Source: an uncultured Prevotella sp.
Lineage (GTDB): Bacteria > Bacteroidota > Bacteroidia > Bacteroidales > Bacteroidaceae
DNA length: 64,000 nucleotides
Direction of reading: 5' to 3'
Assembly: GCA_905233165.1 (NCBI GenBank)
Contig: CAJODL010000016.1
Location: 1-64,000, forward strand
Shown here: positions 49,665 to 61,082 of the stretch, piece after piece
Numbering within the stretch: position 1 is the first letter of the stretch
Layout of the letters: each line of letters begins with the position of its first letter
The notes under the pieces: model-generated
Told to the model about the DNA's origin: nothing
The model's input: only the letters and a program-made list of their open reading frames with translations
Databases searched by the model: none
Made by a program: the position numbers and the translations under genes

Positions 49665-51641
49665 ATGATAAAAGTACATCTTAAAAGTTTTGTCCAAAAT
49701 TCCTCTGTTTCAAAAGAAAACGAGGCTGCTGAGCACCTTAAAAATAAGTTTGAGGAAGAATTATCTTCATACCCAAATGCCAAAGGGGACATTTATATCT
49801 TGACAAGTATAAGGATATTTGGACAGAAGCGAAATGATATTGATATGCTTGTTATGGGATTCTTTGATAATTTCAGAATAGAGAATGCCAAAACAAAGAA
49901 TTACGGGGATGTAAGTGAATTGAATATAAAAAGCATTATTTGCAATATTGAACTAAAATCTCATTCAGCGAATAGCGTAAGACATGAGGGTACTGACTAT
50001 ATAGTATTATATAATGGTATTCGTCATAATGCCTCACAACAATGTAACGAAGCCAAATTCTCTTTATACAATCACTTAAATGATCAACTTTTTATCAAGC
50101 CATTTATATGCGACGTTTTGTGGTTCAACGGCTTGTCGAAGTTTGATTTAACATGCATGAGGGGCAGTTGTATAGATAATGCACTGCAACGAGATTTCAA
50201 ACTAAAGGATCTTTTCAACGTAATACTTCAGCAAGCTGATGTTAGGAGAGAGGAAACAAAACAATTCAATCTTGATTGCTTTAGTGGCGGTCAAAAAGAG
50301 TATCAGACGATTGTTAGTCTTTTCACGAAAGAGCGGAAACCACAAGGATTGACAAAAGAAAAATTTGAGTTGCTCAGCCAAAAAAGCACAGAAGTGGATA
50401 AGCTGATTCAGGATGCAGGGAGCAAGCTAACTATAGTAACAGGAAGAGCAGGAACGGGTAAAACTATTCAATTGCTCCAATTGGCTTTTAGACTGGCTAA
50501 TGAAGATAGTTCAAACAGATGTTTAATACTAACATATAATCATGCATTGGTTAGCGACATCCAACGTCTTATTGATTATACACCGATGCCATCAAGAGTT
50601 GATGGGCGAACAGTGACTATAAGGACTATTCACTCCTTCTTTCATTCTTTAATGAAGGAAGTGGGTATCCCAACTAATCACCTAAATCCCTTAAAAGCCA
50701 CATACGAAGACGACTATAGTAATTGTCTAAAACGGTTATATGATTTTATTATAAAAGAATGCCTAGAAGAGGATATCGATACCCTCAAGGATATGGCCGA
50801 GTCGCCAATAGATTGGGATTACATTTTAATCGACGAAGCCCAAGATTTTTCTGAAATAGAGAAAAAGATTATATTTAAAGTATATGGGGCACACCGGCTG
50901 ATTGTAGCAGATGGTGTCGATCAGTTTATGAGAGTTGGTTATCGTCAAATATGGGAAAGAGGTGTAGATAAATCATTAATTCGAAAGCCTAAAGTTATGG
51001 AACTTGAGCGTAGACAAAAGGCTAATCTTGTCTCTTTCGTTAATGCATTTGCCAAATTAGCAAATTTGGATTGGAAAGTTCGTCCAAACGATGAACTACC
51101 AGGTGGAGAAATTAAGATATTCTCAAAATTCACCAAAAAGACATATGACTTACTGAAAAGTAATTGCGAGAAGAATAAATGTGAAAACTATGACATTTTA
51201 ATATTGGAGCCACCAAGTCAGGTTACAACAGATGCTAAAGGAAACCGTTCTTTCTCGAAGGCTGAAAAATATGTAAGCAAAGGAATTTCCATTTTTGATG
51301 GTATAAATAACCAAAATAGAACAACATACCCAACAAAAGATCAGTGTCGTGTCTTTCAGTATGACTCATGCAGAGGTCTTGAAGGGTGGTGTGTTGTGTG
51401 CGCTGATTTTGATGAACTGATTCAATACAAAATGAGTACATATAAACACAATGATGACGAATTAGGTTTTGACAAAGAAAAAACAAAGAAACGAAATGTC
51501 TATTTATGGTCTTTGATGCCACTAACTCGTCCAGTTGACACATTAATAATAACATTAAAAGACCAAAACTCAGAAGTCGGATTAATGCTTAAACAACTTG
51601 CTGATGTATATTCTGATTTCATTGAATGGAATATAGAATAA
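49665..51641 (+). CDS. NERD-domain UvrD-like helicase
   Basis: 658 aa. Residues about 1-180 are a NERD (nuclease-related) domain: IFGQKRNDIDMLVMGFF and SIICNIELKSH hold the D and E-x-K residues of a PD-(D/E)XK-type fold. Then an SF1 helicase: VTGRAGTGKTIQLLQL (Walker A, about 258), LILTYNHALVSDI, WDYILIDEAQDF (Walker B, about 387), RLIVADGVDQFMR (III) and SCRGLEGWCVV (V). It may cut and unwind foreign DNA. It leads the block with the Druantia-like pair (4 bp before the next gene), a helper not usual in that system. AT-rich relative to the window's left side. Confidence 0.82.
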   Translation: MIKVHLKSFVQNSSVSKENEAAEHLKNKFEEELSSYPNAKGDIYILTSIRIFGQKRNDIDMLVMGFFDNFRIENAKTKNYGDVSELNIKSIICNIELKSHSANSVRHEGTDYIVLYNGIRHNASQQCNEAKFSLYNHLNDQLFIKPFICDVLWFNGLSKFDLTCMRGSCIDNALQRDFKLKDLFNVILQQADVRREETKQFNLDCFSGGQKEYQTIVSLFTKERKPQGLTKEKFELLSQKSTEVDKLIQDAGSKLTIVTGRAGTGKTIQLLQLAFRLANEDSSNRCLILTYNHALVSDIQRLIDYTPMPSRVDGRTVTIRTIHSFFHSLMKEVGIPTNHLNPLKATYEDDYSNCLKRLYDFIIKECLEEDIDTLKDMAESPIDWDYILIDEAQDFSEIEKKIIFKVYGAHRLIVADGVDQFMRVGYRQIWERGVDKSLIRKPKVMELERRQKANLVSFVNAFAKLANLDWKVRPNDELPGGEIKIFSKFTKKTYDLLKSNCEKNKCENYDILILEPPSQVTTDAKGNRSFSKAEKYVSKGISIFDGINNQNRTTYPTKDQCRVFQYDSCRGLEGWCVVCADFDELIQYKMSTYKHNDDELGFDKEKTKKRNVYLWSLMPLTRPVDTLIITLKDQNSEVGLMLKQLADVYSDFIEWNIE

Positions 51642-51645
51642 GCCT

Positions 51646-54600
51646 ATGAATACAAAAATTATTAGCGACAACATCAAGAAATACATTCCTTATTTTATTT
51701 GGAATGAAGCATTCGTGAATCACTATTTTACACAACATGAAAATGGTGAGATTCGATTGCATATTGACAAGAATTTATTAACAGAATTAGGAGAGACAGA
51801 AAAAATACAACTAAATGTAGAAGAAAATTTTGAAACAAATTTCAAAAATACTGTTTTGAATTTCTGCTCTACTTTTTATGGGACTAAAAACATTCTTCGT
51901 GTCGCATTGAAGATGATAGAGGATGGTAAATTCTACGCCATGACTTATGACAAAAGAATAGAGAAAACATCCGATAATAAAGCACGCGTATACGATCTTC
52001 CATATTTAAATATAATTCTATATGTAATTTATGTAATAGAAAATCCGTCGGATGGAACTCAAAAATGGGATAATGTGCATAAATCATTGAACTTAGGACA
52101 AAGAGAAACCCTTGATCATCAAGCAATACTTCCACTCTGGGAAGCATTGCATTTATATAACAATTCTTTCGACAATAATGCAAGTGTTTACATTAGAGAC
52201 AATGCACAAAATGAGGATTATGTAGGTAGGATTCTTTATCATCTCCCTTTATCTGCTACAACAAGAAATAAAATTCAAGATGCTATTTATAAGTCAAGTT
52301 CATGGAAGTTACTTGGAACTAAGTCTTTTTGGGATATAGTTAGATATATTCATAATTCCCTTAAGCCGGACACTAAAGCGAATAAAGAGTTAGATCAAAT
52401 ATTGAGAAGTTGTTTTTCGTCAGACGACTATAAAGGAATTGCTGCTAGAAAGGTTCGAGAAGCAATAGAGGATTTTGATATTGAAAAATATAAAAAGAAG
52501 TTAGAAGAAAGGCGTAATTCTTCTGCTTATGCGGACACTATTATTAGTGGTAGTTTTGCTTTGGGAATAAGTTTTCCTGATGACAATAGTTCAGAAGATG
52601 TTTCTATTGTTCTTCTCACGACAGTTGATCAACAAATTGAAGATGGAGTATTCAAAATCAAAGAAGGCGCTTCTGGTACTTTTGGGGGGTATAATATTTC
52701 ATTTGTAGAGGTGAATGGATCAGAGTCTGTAGAACTGAGGGATTATAGTTTAATAAAGAGAGGTAAATATAACATTACTCCCTTGAAATGTGAGGATGTT
52801 ATATTCTTTCATCAATACGATGAAAACCTGTTTATCCAAACAAGAGAAATAATTCCATCAGAATCGTATATAATTGCCGTAAAGAAAAGCAAAAAAGAAG
52901 AGTTTGATGTCTGGGCTATGACAAATAACAATTTGTTAGAGCAATGGACATATGAAGCCACAGCCGATTTGTTTGGCAAAGATTGGGTTATCTATTCTAC
53001 AGAGAATAGATTGAATGGTCAATACTATGAAGCGATATCAAACGATCAAGGCATTATAAACAATTCAAAATTTGCTATTAGGAACGGTGGAATAAAAAAA
53101 GCAGGTACAAATATTTACTTCATCAATGCACTTCCTAATTTTGAGGTGCCGGATAATTATGACATTAATGAGGTTAAGGTGTATATAAACCTTAATGACA
53201 AAGAAATTAGTTTTCAAAAGACAATAAAAGGCAGAAAGATTATAATCGACATTAATGATATGCCGATCTATAGCGATGAAATTGCCTATGTTGACGTATC
53301 GTTAGAATGTAACCAGCAGATAATATACCCTTCTGAACGCATATCAGTATGTGGTCAGATTATTAATTATGATTCCACCAACTTCTACAAATATAATAAA
53401 TACGGGGTCATCAGTAATGATGAAGCGTTTCTTTATTCAGGGAATAATATAAATATAAACAATCGGTCCGATAATATAAGAGGGCTTTTTGCAATCAACA
53501 AGAATTTGTTTGATTATATTGCGGATGACTTGTATTTCATCAATTTATTGGCGGCATGTTGCTATGATTCTCCAACGTCAGAAATAACTGATAGTAGATT
53601 TGAAGCATGTGTTAGCAATGCTATAGATCGTTTAAATATCGACGTGCAGCAAAAAGAAATAAGACAAGAGCTCATTAATGCAGGAATAATTAATCGGGAA
53701 TATACCACCAAGATGTATCAAGCAATAGCACCTTCATTCATGAAAGTACCTTTCTCTAATTACCAATCTGACGGTACTCAGATGATCATGCTGTCTGGTT
53801 GTTACACAAGAGCTTTTATTGCTGATTTGAGGGAATATTGCGAAGGAAAGGGAGTAAATATGTTCACCGTCAAAAATGAGAAGAAAAAAGATGAAGAGCA
53901 GCTTTTACCCCCCATCATCCTATTAGAATACAACTTTGATCCCAAAGATTTCTGCGATACATATCACCACCAGTGCGATATCTTATTAGATTATGATTTC
54001 GCATTGTCTTTGATAAATATTATACCAGAATATTGTGATATCAAATCTAAATTTAACTTCTCAGAAAAGTCAGACTATTTTATATCCATGCTGGATAAAA
54101 CGAAGATTAAAGTATTCCCTCGAATTCGATCTTTAGGACAAGATTATAACAAAACTTATTACATAGAAAAGTCTAACAAAAAGTTTGCTGAATTGTCAAA
54201 GGGATTTGTTGGATGGGCATCCATATATTGCCATCATGAGCAAGGAACACCAATGGTTATTATAAGCGGCAATCATGTATTGCTTCCGTCCAGTTTGTTA
54301 TTACCTGCTTATGTTCAGCGTGCTCTATACCTTATGAATCTAGGATTGCCCAAGCAGAAGAAAGTATTCGTATGTAACAATAAAGTTGATTACTATTATA
54401 CGAACATGTACTACTATAACTTGGGTTCAAACGCAAGATGTACTACTTTGGCAACAAAAATTTCAGGAGAGCCAATTGAGGGATCTTCTCTTGTACGAAA
54501 TAAAGTAAGCACAAAATGTACAATGGAATATTGGAAGACAAAGTTTCGTGGAAGAAATAAACAAGAGCGGTACTTGATATTATATGATGAAAGAGATACT

Positions 54601-54861
54601 AGTAAGATTCTTGCTATTGCACACGATGGTAATGTGTATCTAAAGTGCGGTGATAGCTTTAAGAAGATCAATTCCGAATCAATGAACGAGGCTTTGAGTT
54701 TTCTAATAAATGAAAAATGGTTATATGGTAATGGGTATGGCTCAATAGGCCACTCATGTAATGGCGGCGAAACATTTGAACAGAGATATAAGTTAGTAGC
54801 AGAAACAATATCAATACCAGATAGCAATAAATTCGAAAAAGAAAAAATTCAAATTGTATAA
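51646..54861 (+). CDS. Large protein in the DruH position of a Druantia type III-like system
   Basis: 1071 aa, no catalytic motif that I can name and no membrane segment. The first part is helical (KNTVLNFC.. LRVALKMIEDGKFYAMTYDKR), the middle is beta-rich, and the end (YCHHEQGTPMVIISGN, HVLLPSSLLLPAYVQRALYLM) is globular. Type III Druantia consists of a ~1000-aa protein DruH and the ~2000-aa DUF1998 helicase DruE; this gene's size and placement 2 bp before such a helicase match DruH, but the similarity was not tested, so no symbol is given. AT-rich composition suggests recent transfer. Confidence 0.6.
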   Translation: MNTKIISDNIKKYIPYFIWNEAFVNHYFTQHENGEIRLHIDKNLLTELGETEKIQLNVEENFETNFKNTVLNFCSTFYGTKNILRVALKMIEDGKFYAMTYDKRIEKTSDNKARVYDLPYLNIILYVIYVIENPSDGTQKWDNVHKSLNLGQRETLDHQAILPLWEALHLYNNSFDNNASVYIRDNAQNEDYVGRILYHLPLSATTRNKIQDAIYKSSSWKLLGTKSFWDIVRYIHNSLKPDTKANKELDQILRSCFSSDDYKGIAARKVREAIEDFDIEKYKKKLEERRNSSAYADTIISGSFALGISFPDDNSSEDVSIVLLTTVDQQIEDGVFKIKEGASGTFGGYNISFVEVNGSESVELRDYSLIKRGKYNITPLKCEDVIFFHQYDENLFIQTREIIPSESYIIAVKKSKKEEFDVWAMTNNNLLEQWTYEATADLFGKDWVIYSTENRLNGQYYEAISNDQGIINNSKFAIRNGGIKKAGTNIYFINALPNFEVPDNYDINEVKVYINLNDKEISFQKTIKGRKIIIDINDMPIYSDEIAYVDVSLECNQQIIYPSERISVCGQIINYDSTNFYKYNKYGVISNDEAFLYSGNNININNRSDNIRGLFAINKNLFDYIADDLYFINLLAACCYDSPTSEITDSRFEACVSNAIDRLNIDVQQKEIRQELINAGIINREYTTKMYQAIAPSFMKVPFSNYQSDGTQMIMLSGCYTRAFIADLREYCEGKGVNMFTVKNEKKKDEEQLLPPIILLEYNFDPKDFCDTYHHQCDILLDYDFALSLINIIPEYCDIKSKFNFSEKSDYFISMLDKTKIKVFPRIRSLGQDYNKTYYIEKSNKKFAELSKGFVGWASIYCHHEQGTPMVIISGNHVLLPSSLLLPAYVQRALYLMNLGLPKQKKVFVCNNKVDYYYTNMYYYNLGSNARCTTLATKISGEPIEGSSLVRNKVSTKCTMEYWKTKFRGRNKQERYLILYDERDTSKILAIAHDGNVYLKCGDSFKKINSESMNEALSFLINEKWLYGNGYGSIGHSCNGGETFEQRYKLVAETISIPDSNKFEKEKIQIV

Positions 54862-54863
54862 AT

Positions 54864-57800
54864 ATGAAGAAGTTTGAGCACCTTTTCTCTCAAGATCCTA
54901 TTGGAGCATTTGAGAAGATTGAACAAGATTATGTTCGTTATTTTGAAGCGGCTTATAAAATTGATAAAGACGCTTATAAAATTGGTGATAGGAGCCTTGA
55001 CGAGGAACGTGTCAAGCTGTTATCAAAAGATAGTAACATGAGTAAGGAACCATATATTGAGATATTGCCCGAATACGCTCCTGCCTCTGGCTTGTCTAAT
55101 ATGAAAGACCTGGTTGCACACTTTGCAGGTCCTTTTGGAAACACAGAACTGTCTCAAACTTTTTTTGAAGATTTCATTGCCAAGGGATTAATGTGTGGCT
55201 TGATGGAAAAGTATATTCCATATGGACACCAGATTGGAATGCTAGAGAAAGCCTTTGCAGGTATTGACGACAATGGCCGACCACTAAAATATAGAAATAC
55301 TGTTATTACATCTGGAACTGGTTCTGGAAAAACAGAGTCTTTCCTCTTACCATTACTAGCAGATATCTATAAAGAGGCTCAAAATTGGAATACAGCAGCA
55401 GACCATACTGATTGGTATATTGGAGAGTTAGATGGCCGTTCTTCAAAAAGAAGATACACGCCAAAACAAAGAATCAATGATTCTCGTCCCGCAGCAATTA
55501 GAGCTATTGTTTTATATCCTATGAATGCACTTGTCGAAGATCAAATGGCAAGACTTAGAGAAGCATTAGATTCCGATGAGATAAGGAACTATATGCAAGA
55601 GCAGCTTAAAGGTAATAGAATCTATTTTGGTAGTTATAATGGTTCCACAATAGCTCCTAAGAATTATGATCTCTTATCCGATCCATCTGTTAAGACTGCA
55701 ACTCGAAATAAAAAAAGAGAAGAAGTTGCAAAACAACTTAAGGACATACATGACCATTTTGAGTTCATCGAAACTTACGTAAAGAAGACCCCCAATAAAA
55801 GGGACGCTTTATACATATCTCCAAGACTTGGAGGAAGTAAAACAACGAGTGAGATGATCACTCGTTGGGATATGCAATATTGGGCACCAGACATTATGAT
55901 CACTAATACATCTATGCTGAGTATAATGCTTATGAGAAAAGCAGAGAGGCAGATGTTTGAAGATACTCGAAAATGGTTGGCCGCAGAAGACCTTCCTGAA
56001 GAGCTAAGAGAAGAGGCTAAAAAGAATAGGATATTCCATATAGTCGTTGATGAACTCCATTTATACAGAGGAACGGCAGGTAGTGAGGTTGCCTGCTTAT
56101 TACGCATGCTTTATAATGCGATTGGCTTATCTCCTGTTATTGACGAAAAGAATGAGAATGGGGTAATGACTGGTAATAAAATACCCAATCCTCAAATTAA
56201 GATTCTTGCATCGTCTGCCTCTCTAGGAGACGAAAATCAAACACAAGATTTTATGGAGCAATTCTTTGGTGTTTACAGTACCATTGAATCGGAACGCGTA
56301 TTTAATGTACAGTCAGGATCTGATTATATTGATACTTTGAAAAACGAAGATTTACCCATTGACTACTCAAAGTTCGCATTCTTTACTCATGATGATTTTG
56401 TTGCTCTGGATAAAGAGATAAAAAAAGATGAGCAAGAGAGAATTTTACAAGTTTTCAAGGAAAGATTAAACAAGGTGAATGAATTTGTCTCTGCAAACTT
56501 TGAATGTTCTAATGTACAGGAGTTTGTGGCAAAATATCAACAGAAGATATTTTGGGATTTCTATAAAGTAATGCCAGAAAACAACGATGGAGATCCGAAG
56601 AAGGGTAAGAAACCGTCTATTCGCCCTATTTCCATGAGTAATCTCTGCAAAAAATTGTTTGATGACAACGAAAAGGCTCTACGCGGATTCTTAATCTTTA
56701 GGGGCTTTATTGACGAAATTCCAGAACTAAAGAACAATCACAAACTGCCACGTTTCCGGTTCCATAAGTTCTTCAAATATATAGAAGGACTTTGGGGAGA
56801 ATTAAATCCAAATGTTAGTGGAGAATCGCCCATAGTTCATTTAAGCTATACAGCAAAAGAGGTGGGGCCAAACAATCGAAAAGTACTTGAATTGTTGAGA
56901 TGTGAAAACTGTGGTCAACTGTTTATAGGAGGCAACAGAAAAAAAGACATAAACAATGGCAACATATCTCTAACTCTCAATTATCCGAATTTGGATCAGA
57001 TTCCAAATTTCAATCCAACTCCGATGGTTCAGAACAAGAACTACCGCGATTATGCCATTTTTTGGCCTCATGATATAAATAAAGAGGTGAGACTAGAAGA
57101 AGGACATGTAAATCAAGGAGCTGAAGATCATGTTGTGGAAATAGGAACCAGCAACACAAACTACGGAAGCGGACAGGCAAAATGGTTCCCTGGCTATCTT
57201 GATTCCGTTACGGGAGATTTTATATCTTTGGATCGTTCTACTGATTCAAGAACGCAATCACTTAGGGAATCTATTAAAAGAGACGGAATTCCTGGCTTTA
57301 TCTATAGAGTTGTTAATCAAAATACGGATAATGAAATTGATGATCTTAGGGCATCGAAGATATATGCTGCACCATGCACATGTCCGCATTGTCAACAGAA
57401 TTATACTTTGCGTAAGTATACTAACTCACCTATTCGCAGTTTCCGAACTGGTATTGATCGAAGCAATCAAATACTTAGCAAGGAACTATTATACCAATTG
57501 GATGAAAAATCTGCAAAACTTATTGGGTTCTCTGATAGTCGTGAGGATGCAGCAAAACAGGCCCTCGGTATTGAGAAAGAACAATATCGCGATATGGTGC
57601 GTATGCTGTTTGTAGAATGTATAGATGAAATCGGGTTAGATATAGAGAAAATCAAGAAATATGTTGAAACAGAAAAAGAGAAATGCCATGGTGATTTCGC
57701 CAAAATGATAGAAATACCTTCTTCTGTGCAACAAAAATTTCCTGATTATGATAAGGCGATACAACTGGCTACAGATATACTTGCTGGCAAGGAAATTTCA

Positions 57801-60800
57801 TCATACAAAACCTCAACAATCCCACTCTCAAACATTGTCGGTGATAATATTAATGGAAAACTATCTAAGAAACTATTGATGAAAGGTATTAATCCTGCAG
57901 GGGAGGCATATAAATACCAATGGTATGAGAAAGATAATGCAGAAGGGCTATTCCATTGGAGTACCGCTTATGACTTTGCACAGTATAGATTGGTGAGGAA
58001 TCCACATTTTAAGGATCAATCATATAATGTGCAGATTAGAAAGCAATTAGAAAACGCTGTTTTTGCTAATTCATTTGGTAAATATATGGGAGTGAGTGTT
58101 CTTGATGCTGGTATCGGGTACATATGCAGTCCACAATCAGATCATATTAAAACTTCAAGAGAATATACAAGGTTAAGATCGATTCTTCCTCAAAACATTG
58201 ACGTGTATGAGTTTGTAGATGCTTTTATAAGGGTCATGGGTGACAATTTCCTTTATCCAAATAATGAAGGAGGCAATGTTGCCATGGAATATTCTTCACT
58301 TAAAAATGCAGTCCGCAAACCTATCAGGAAGATTTGTAACAAATATGGTTGTGACGAAACTCTTCTTGGAAATGCTTTAGTAGAATACTTAAAAATAAAT
58401 TGTACAGCTCTCGAGGTTTTATCTCTCGAATTAGATAAACTTTCATTCACTAAAATGACAAAGGACAAGTATATTATTTGTCCCAAGTGTGGTAGGGTTC
58501 ATCCTAATATGGGGTTCGGGTTCTGTACAAATACAAGTTGCATGGAGACGTTTGATCCTAATATAACCGTAAAAACCGAAGATCTCCATGATCATTATAT
58601 TTCCTTCGATATACTGAAAGAGAGGAAGGAGCCTCGTAGGTTACATACAGAAGAACTATCTGGCCAAACTGACGACATCCAATCACGACTTCGTGAGTTC
58701 AAGGACTTGATCTTAATTGATGATAACGATCCAACAAAATTGGGCAAGGAAATGACGATGCCCATTGATATGGTTTGCGTTACTACTACAATGGAAGTTG
58801 GTGTAGATATTGGCAGTTTACAAGCTATTTTCCAAGGAAATATGCCTCCAACAAGATACAATTATCAACAGAGAGTTGGTCGAGGCGGACGACGCGGACA
58901 GGCTTATTCTACGGCATTTACTTTTTGTCGTGGAAGAAGTCATGATGTGTATTATTATGATAAGGCAACAGATGAAATGGTTGGTGGTATACCTGCTACA
59001 CCTATATTATCATTGGCTCCATATAAAGAAAAGGATGGCAGTGTTAAGATGAAAATAGCCATTATGAAACGAGTTGTTGTAAAGGAGATACTAAAACAGG
59101 CCTATGCTGACTTGCCATATAAATATGAACTGCAAGATACCGCAGGAGAATTTGGTACTGTCGGGGAATGGAAAACAACCAATGACCAAGGTAAAACTAC
59201 TAAAGACATCTTGAAAGAGTGGTTGGAGAAGCCTGTGAACATACAGGTAGTTGAAGATGTTATACATAGATATTTTGACCAGTTTAATAACGATGGACAA
59301 ATCGATTCTGATATATTAGAAATCACTCGATGGATAACCAATGATTTGGTTGGGCAAATTGCTAATGTTGTGAAGAAAACGTCGGCAGAAGGTAAAGGAC
59401 TTGCCCAATACTTAACGGAAACAGGTTTCCTTCCAAGGTATGGAATGCCATCTGACTCAAGGAATTTCTACCATGGATTCGATAGCGTATATAAAACTGT
59501 AAAAAGTGTCGATCGTTCAAGCGAGATGGCAATAACGGAATTTGCGCCAGGAGCAGAAAAAACGAAAGATAAAGGCAAATATCGCATTGAGGGCTTGACG
59601 ATTCCTATTAAGGAAGAAACAAATGATCGTGAACAACTATGTTTTTACGATCCTCAAGGTGATGCATTGGCAGATAGATATATTATCTCGTACGAAAAGA
59701 AAGTTGGCGAACATGACAATAATATAAAGGACATTTCAGAGGCCCCTGTAAATATCGTAGTAGACAATATTGAATTAAAAGACAGCCAACGTTTAATAGT
59801 TATTCCACAGGCATATCGCTCAATTGAGATCAAGAACAATACTGGTACACCCATTGAGAATAATGATAAAGGAAGTAGTTTTACTCAGAGTGTCATATTT
59901 GCAAGGGATAACTACAAAATGTCAGATGATCCAAACCAAAAATCAAATAAGAGGACTATTCAAAATCTAGATATCTCTATGTATGAATTAGGTCTGAACG
60001 AAGATCCAACGGTATGGCATGTGAATAGTAATAATGGGAAGTTTTATAAAGGCAAGTATCATGTTAATGTTGGTGTACCTTTTGGAGGTTCATCGAATTA
60101 TATGTTCTATACGAAAGAAAATGTCAATGGGAAAGAAGAGATCAGACCAATTAATGATGGTATAGAAATTGCATTAGGAGCAAAGAAAATAACCGAAATG
60201 GTCAAGATAGAACTCAAAGAATATCCCGACACATTGAATTTATCTTTGGAAACAGGAAATAGGTCGGCTATTCGTTCTGCGTTCTATTCTGCAGCATTTC
60301 TTCTGCAAAGAGCATTGGCAGATAAACTTGATGTTCAACCTGATGAGATAGAAATCTGTGAGAAGATAGATGAACAACATGAGTATCCATCAATTTATTT
60401 GAGTGATGCTCTGCCGAATGGTGCTGGCATTGTTAGTTATTTGTTTCAAGAAGGTAAATTGGAAGAATTAATAAGAAGTATAATTAATTTCGATACATTT
60501 GATCCATTTAAGACCTCAAAAGATGAGAGTTTTATGCATTCTCTAATTCTACATAGAGATGAATGTCTAACAGCTTGCCAGAAATGCTTGATGACGTATA
60601 GCAATCGTGGATTCCACCACATCCTTGATTGGCGTTTGGGCGTCGGATTATTACGACTTATGCTTGACAATACCTATGATTTTGGCTTTGAGACAGAAAA
60701 AAGATGTATTTATGAAGAATTAAAAGACTGGGATAAGATTATAAGTGCGTGTGCAAAGAAGTTAAATCTTAGAATAGATAATTTTGCACAAAACTATTGG

Positions 60801-61073
60801 ATCAAAGATGGGGATTGTACCATAATATATCATCCTTTATGGAAGAGAGAAAAAGTGTATGAAACAATTAGTGAACATTATACCTCATTGAAAATGTTTA
60901 ATACGTTCAAATTGTTAAGATCTGAACTTTCAGAAGATCGTGATAATAATGCACCACAAAATCATTCTGGTGCAAATAAGTTAATAAATAGAATTAGACG
61001 AAATAATAAATCGACATCAAATAACAATCAGCCAACAAATACTGAAGTTGATGATGACGACGATGAACTATAA
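54864..61073 (+). CDS. druE: DruE-like giant SF2 helicase with DUF1998 domain
   Basis: 2069 aa. N-terminal DEAD/DEAH helicase: VITSGTGSGKTESFLLPLL (Walker A, about 152), AIVLYPMNALVEDQMARLR (Ia), IVVDELHLYRG (about 393) and SSASLGDE. Cysteine pairs CENCGQ, CTCPHCQ and CPKCGRVHP ... CTNTSC suggest zinc ribbons. Second core: VTTTMEVGVDIGSLQA and NYQQRVGRGGRRGQ (motifs V-VI, about 1335). The C terminus is DUF1998: YLSDALPNGAGIVSYLF and CLTACQKCLMTYSN (about 1900). This matches DruE of Druantia and related DrmB/MrfA-like helicases in outline. It ends in an N/D-rich tail. With the 1071-aa gene it forms a type III-like anti-phage pair. Confidence 0.78.
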   Translation: MKKFEHLFSQDPIGAFEKIEQDYVRYFEAAYKIDKDAYKIGDRSLDEERVKLLSKDSNMSKEPYIEILPEYAPASGLSNMKDLVAHFAGPFGNTELSQTFFEDFIAKGLMCGLMEKYIPYGHQIGMLEKAFAGIDDNGRPLKYRNTVITSGTGSGKTESFLLPLLADIYKEAQNWNTAADHTDWYIGELDGRSSKRRYTPKQRINDSRPAAIRAIVLYPMNALVEDQMARLREALDSDEIRNYMQEQLKGNRIYFGSYNGSTIAPKNYDLLSDPSVKTATRNKKREEVAKQLKDIHDHFEFIETYVKKTPNKRDALYISPRLGGSKTTSEMITRWDMQYWAPDIMITNTSMLSIMLMRKAERQMFEDTRKWLAAEDLPEELREEAKKNRIFHIVVDELHLYRGTAGSEVACLLRMLYNAIGLSPVIDEKNENGVMTGNKIPNPQIKILASSASLGDENQTQDFMEQFFGVYSTIESERVFNVQSGSDYIDTLKNEDLPIDYSKFAFFTHDDFVALDKEIKKDEQERILQVFKERLNKVNEFVSANFECSNVQEFVAKYQQKIFWDFYKVMPENNDGDPKKGKKPSIRPISMSNLCKKLFDDNEKALRGFLIFRGFIDEIPELKNNHKLPRFRFHKFFKYIEGLWGELNPNVSGESPIVHLSYTAKEVGPNNRKVLELLRCENCGQLFIGGNRKKDINNGNISLTLNYPNLDQIPNFNPTPMVQNKNYRDYAIFWPHDINKEVRLEEGHVNQGAEDHVVEIGTSNTNYGSGQAKWFPGYLDSVTGDFISLDRSTDSRTQSLRESIKRDGIPGFIYRVVNQNTDNEIDDLRASKIYAAPCTCPHCQQNYTLRKYTNSPIRSFRTGIDRSNQILSKELLYQLDEKSAKLIGFSDSREDAAKQALGIEKEQYRDMVRMLFVECIDEIGLDIEKIKKYVETEKEKCHGDFAKMIEIPSSVQQKFPDYDKAIQLATDILAGKEISSYKTSTIPLSNIVGDNINGKLSKKLLMKGINPAGEAYKYQWYEKDNAEGLFHWSTAYDFAQYRLVRNPHFKDQSYNVQIRKQLENAVFANSFGKYMGVSVLDAGIGYICSPQSDHIKTSREYTRLRSILPQNIDVYEFVDAFIRVMGDNFLYPNNEGGNVAMEYSSLKNAVRKPIRKICNKYGCDETLLGNALVEYLKINCTALEVLSLELDKLSFTKMTKDKYIICPKCGRVHPNMGFGFCTNTSCMETFDPNITVKTEDLHDHYISFDILKERKEPRRLHTEELSGQTDDIQSRLREFKDLILIDDNDPTKLGKEMTMPIDMVCVTTTMEVGVDIGSLQAIFQGNMPPTRYNYQQRVGRGGRRGQAYSTAFTFCRGRSHDVYYYDKATDEMVGGIPATPILSLAPYKEKDGSVKMKIAIMKRVVVKEILKQAYADLPYKYELQDTAGEFGTVGEWKTTNDQGKTTKDILKEWLEKPVNIQVVEDVIHRYFDQFNNDGQIDSDILEITRWITNDLVGQIANVVKKTSAEGKGLAQYLTETGFLPRYGMPSDSRNFYHGFDSVYKTVKSVDRSSEMAITEFAPGAEKTKDKGKYRIEGLTIPIKEETNDREQLCFYDPQGDALADRYIISYEKKVGEHDNNIKDISEAPVNIVVDNIELKDSQRLIVIPQAYRSIEIKNNTGTPIENNDKGSSFTQSVIFARDNYKMSDDPNQKSNKRTIQNLDISMYELGLNEDPTVWHVNSNNGKFYKGKYHVNVGVPFGGSSNYMFYTKENVNGKEEIRPINDGIEIALGAKKITEMVKIELKEYPDTLNLSLETGNRSAIRSAFYSAAFLLQRALADKLDVQPDEIEICEKIDEQHEYPSIYLSDALPNGAGIVSYLFQEGKLEELIRSIINFDTFDPFKTSKDESFMHSLILHRDECLTACQKCLMTYSNRGFHHILDWRLGVGLLRLMLDNTYDFGFETEKRCIYEELKDWDKIISACAKKLNLRIDNFAQNYWIKDGDCTIIYHPLWKREKVYETISEHYTSLKMFNTFKLLRSELSEDRDNNAPQNHSGANKLINRIRRNNKSTSNNNQPTNTEVDDDDDEL

Positions 61074-61082
61074 AGGTGAATT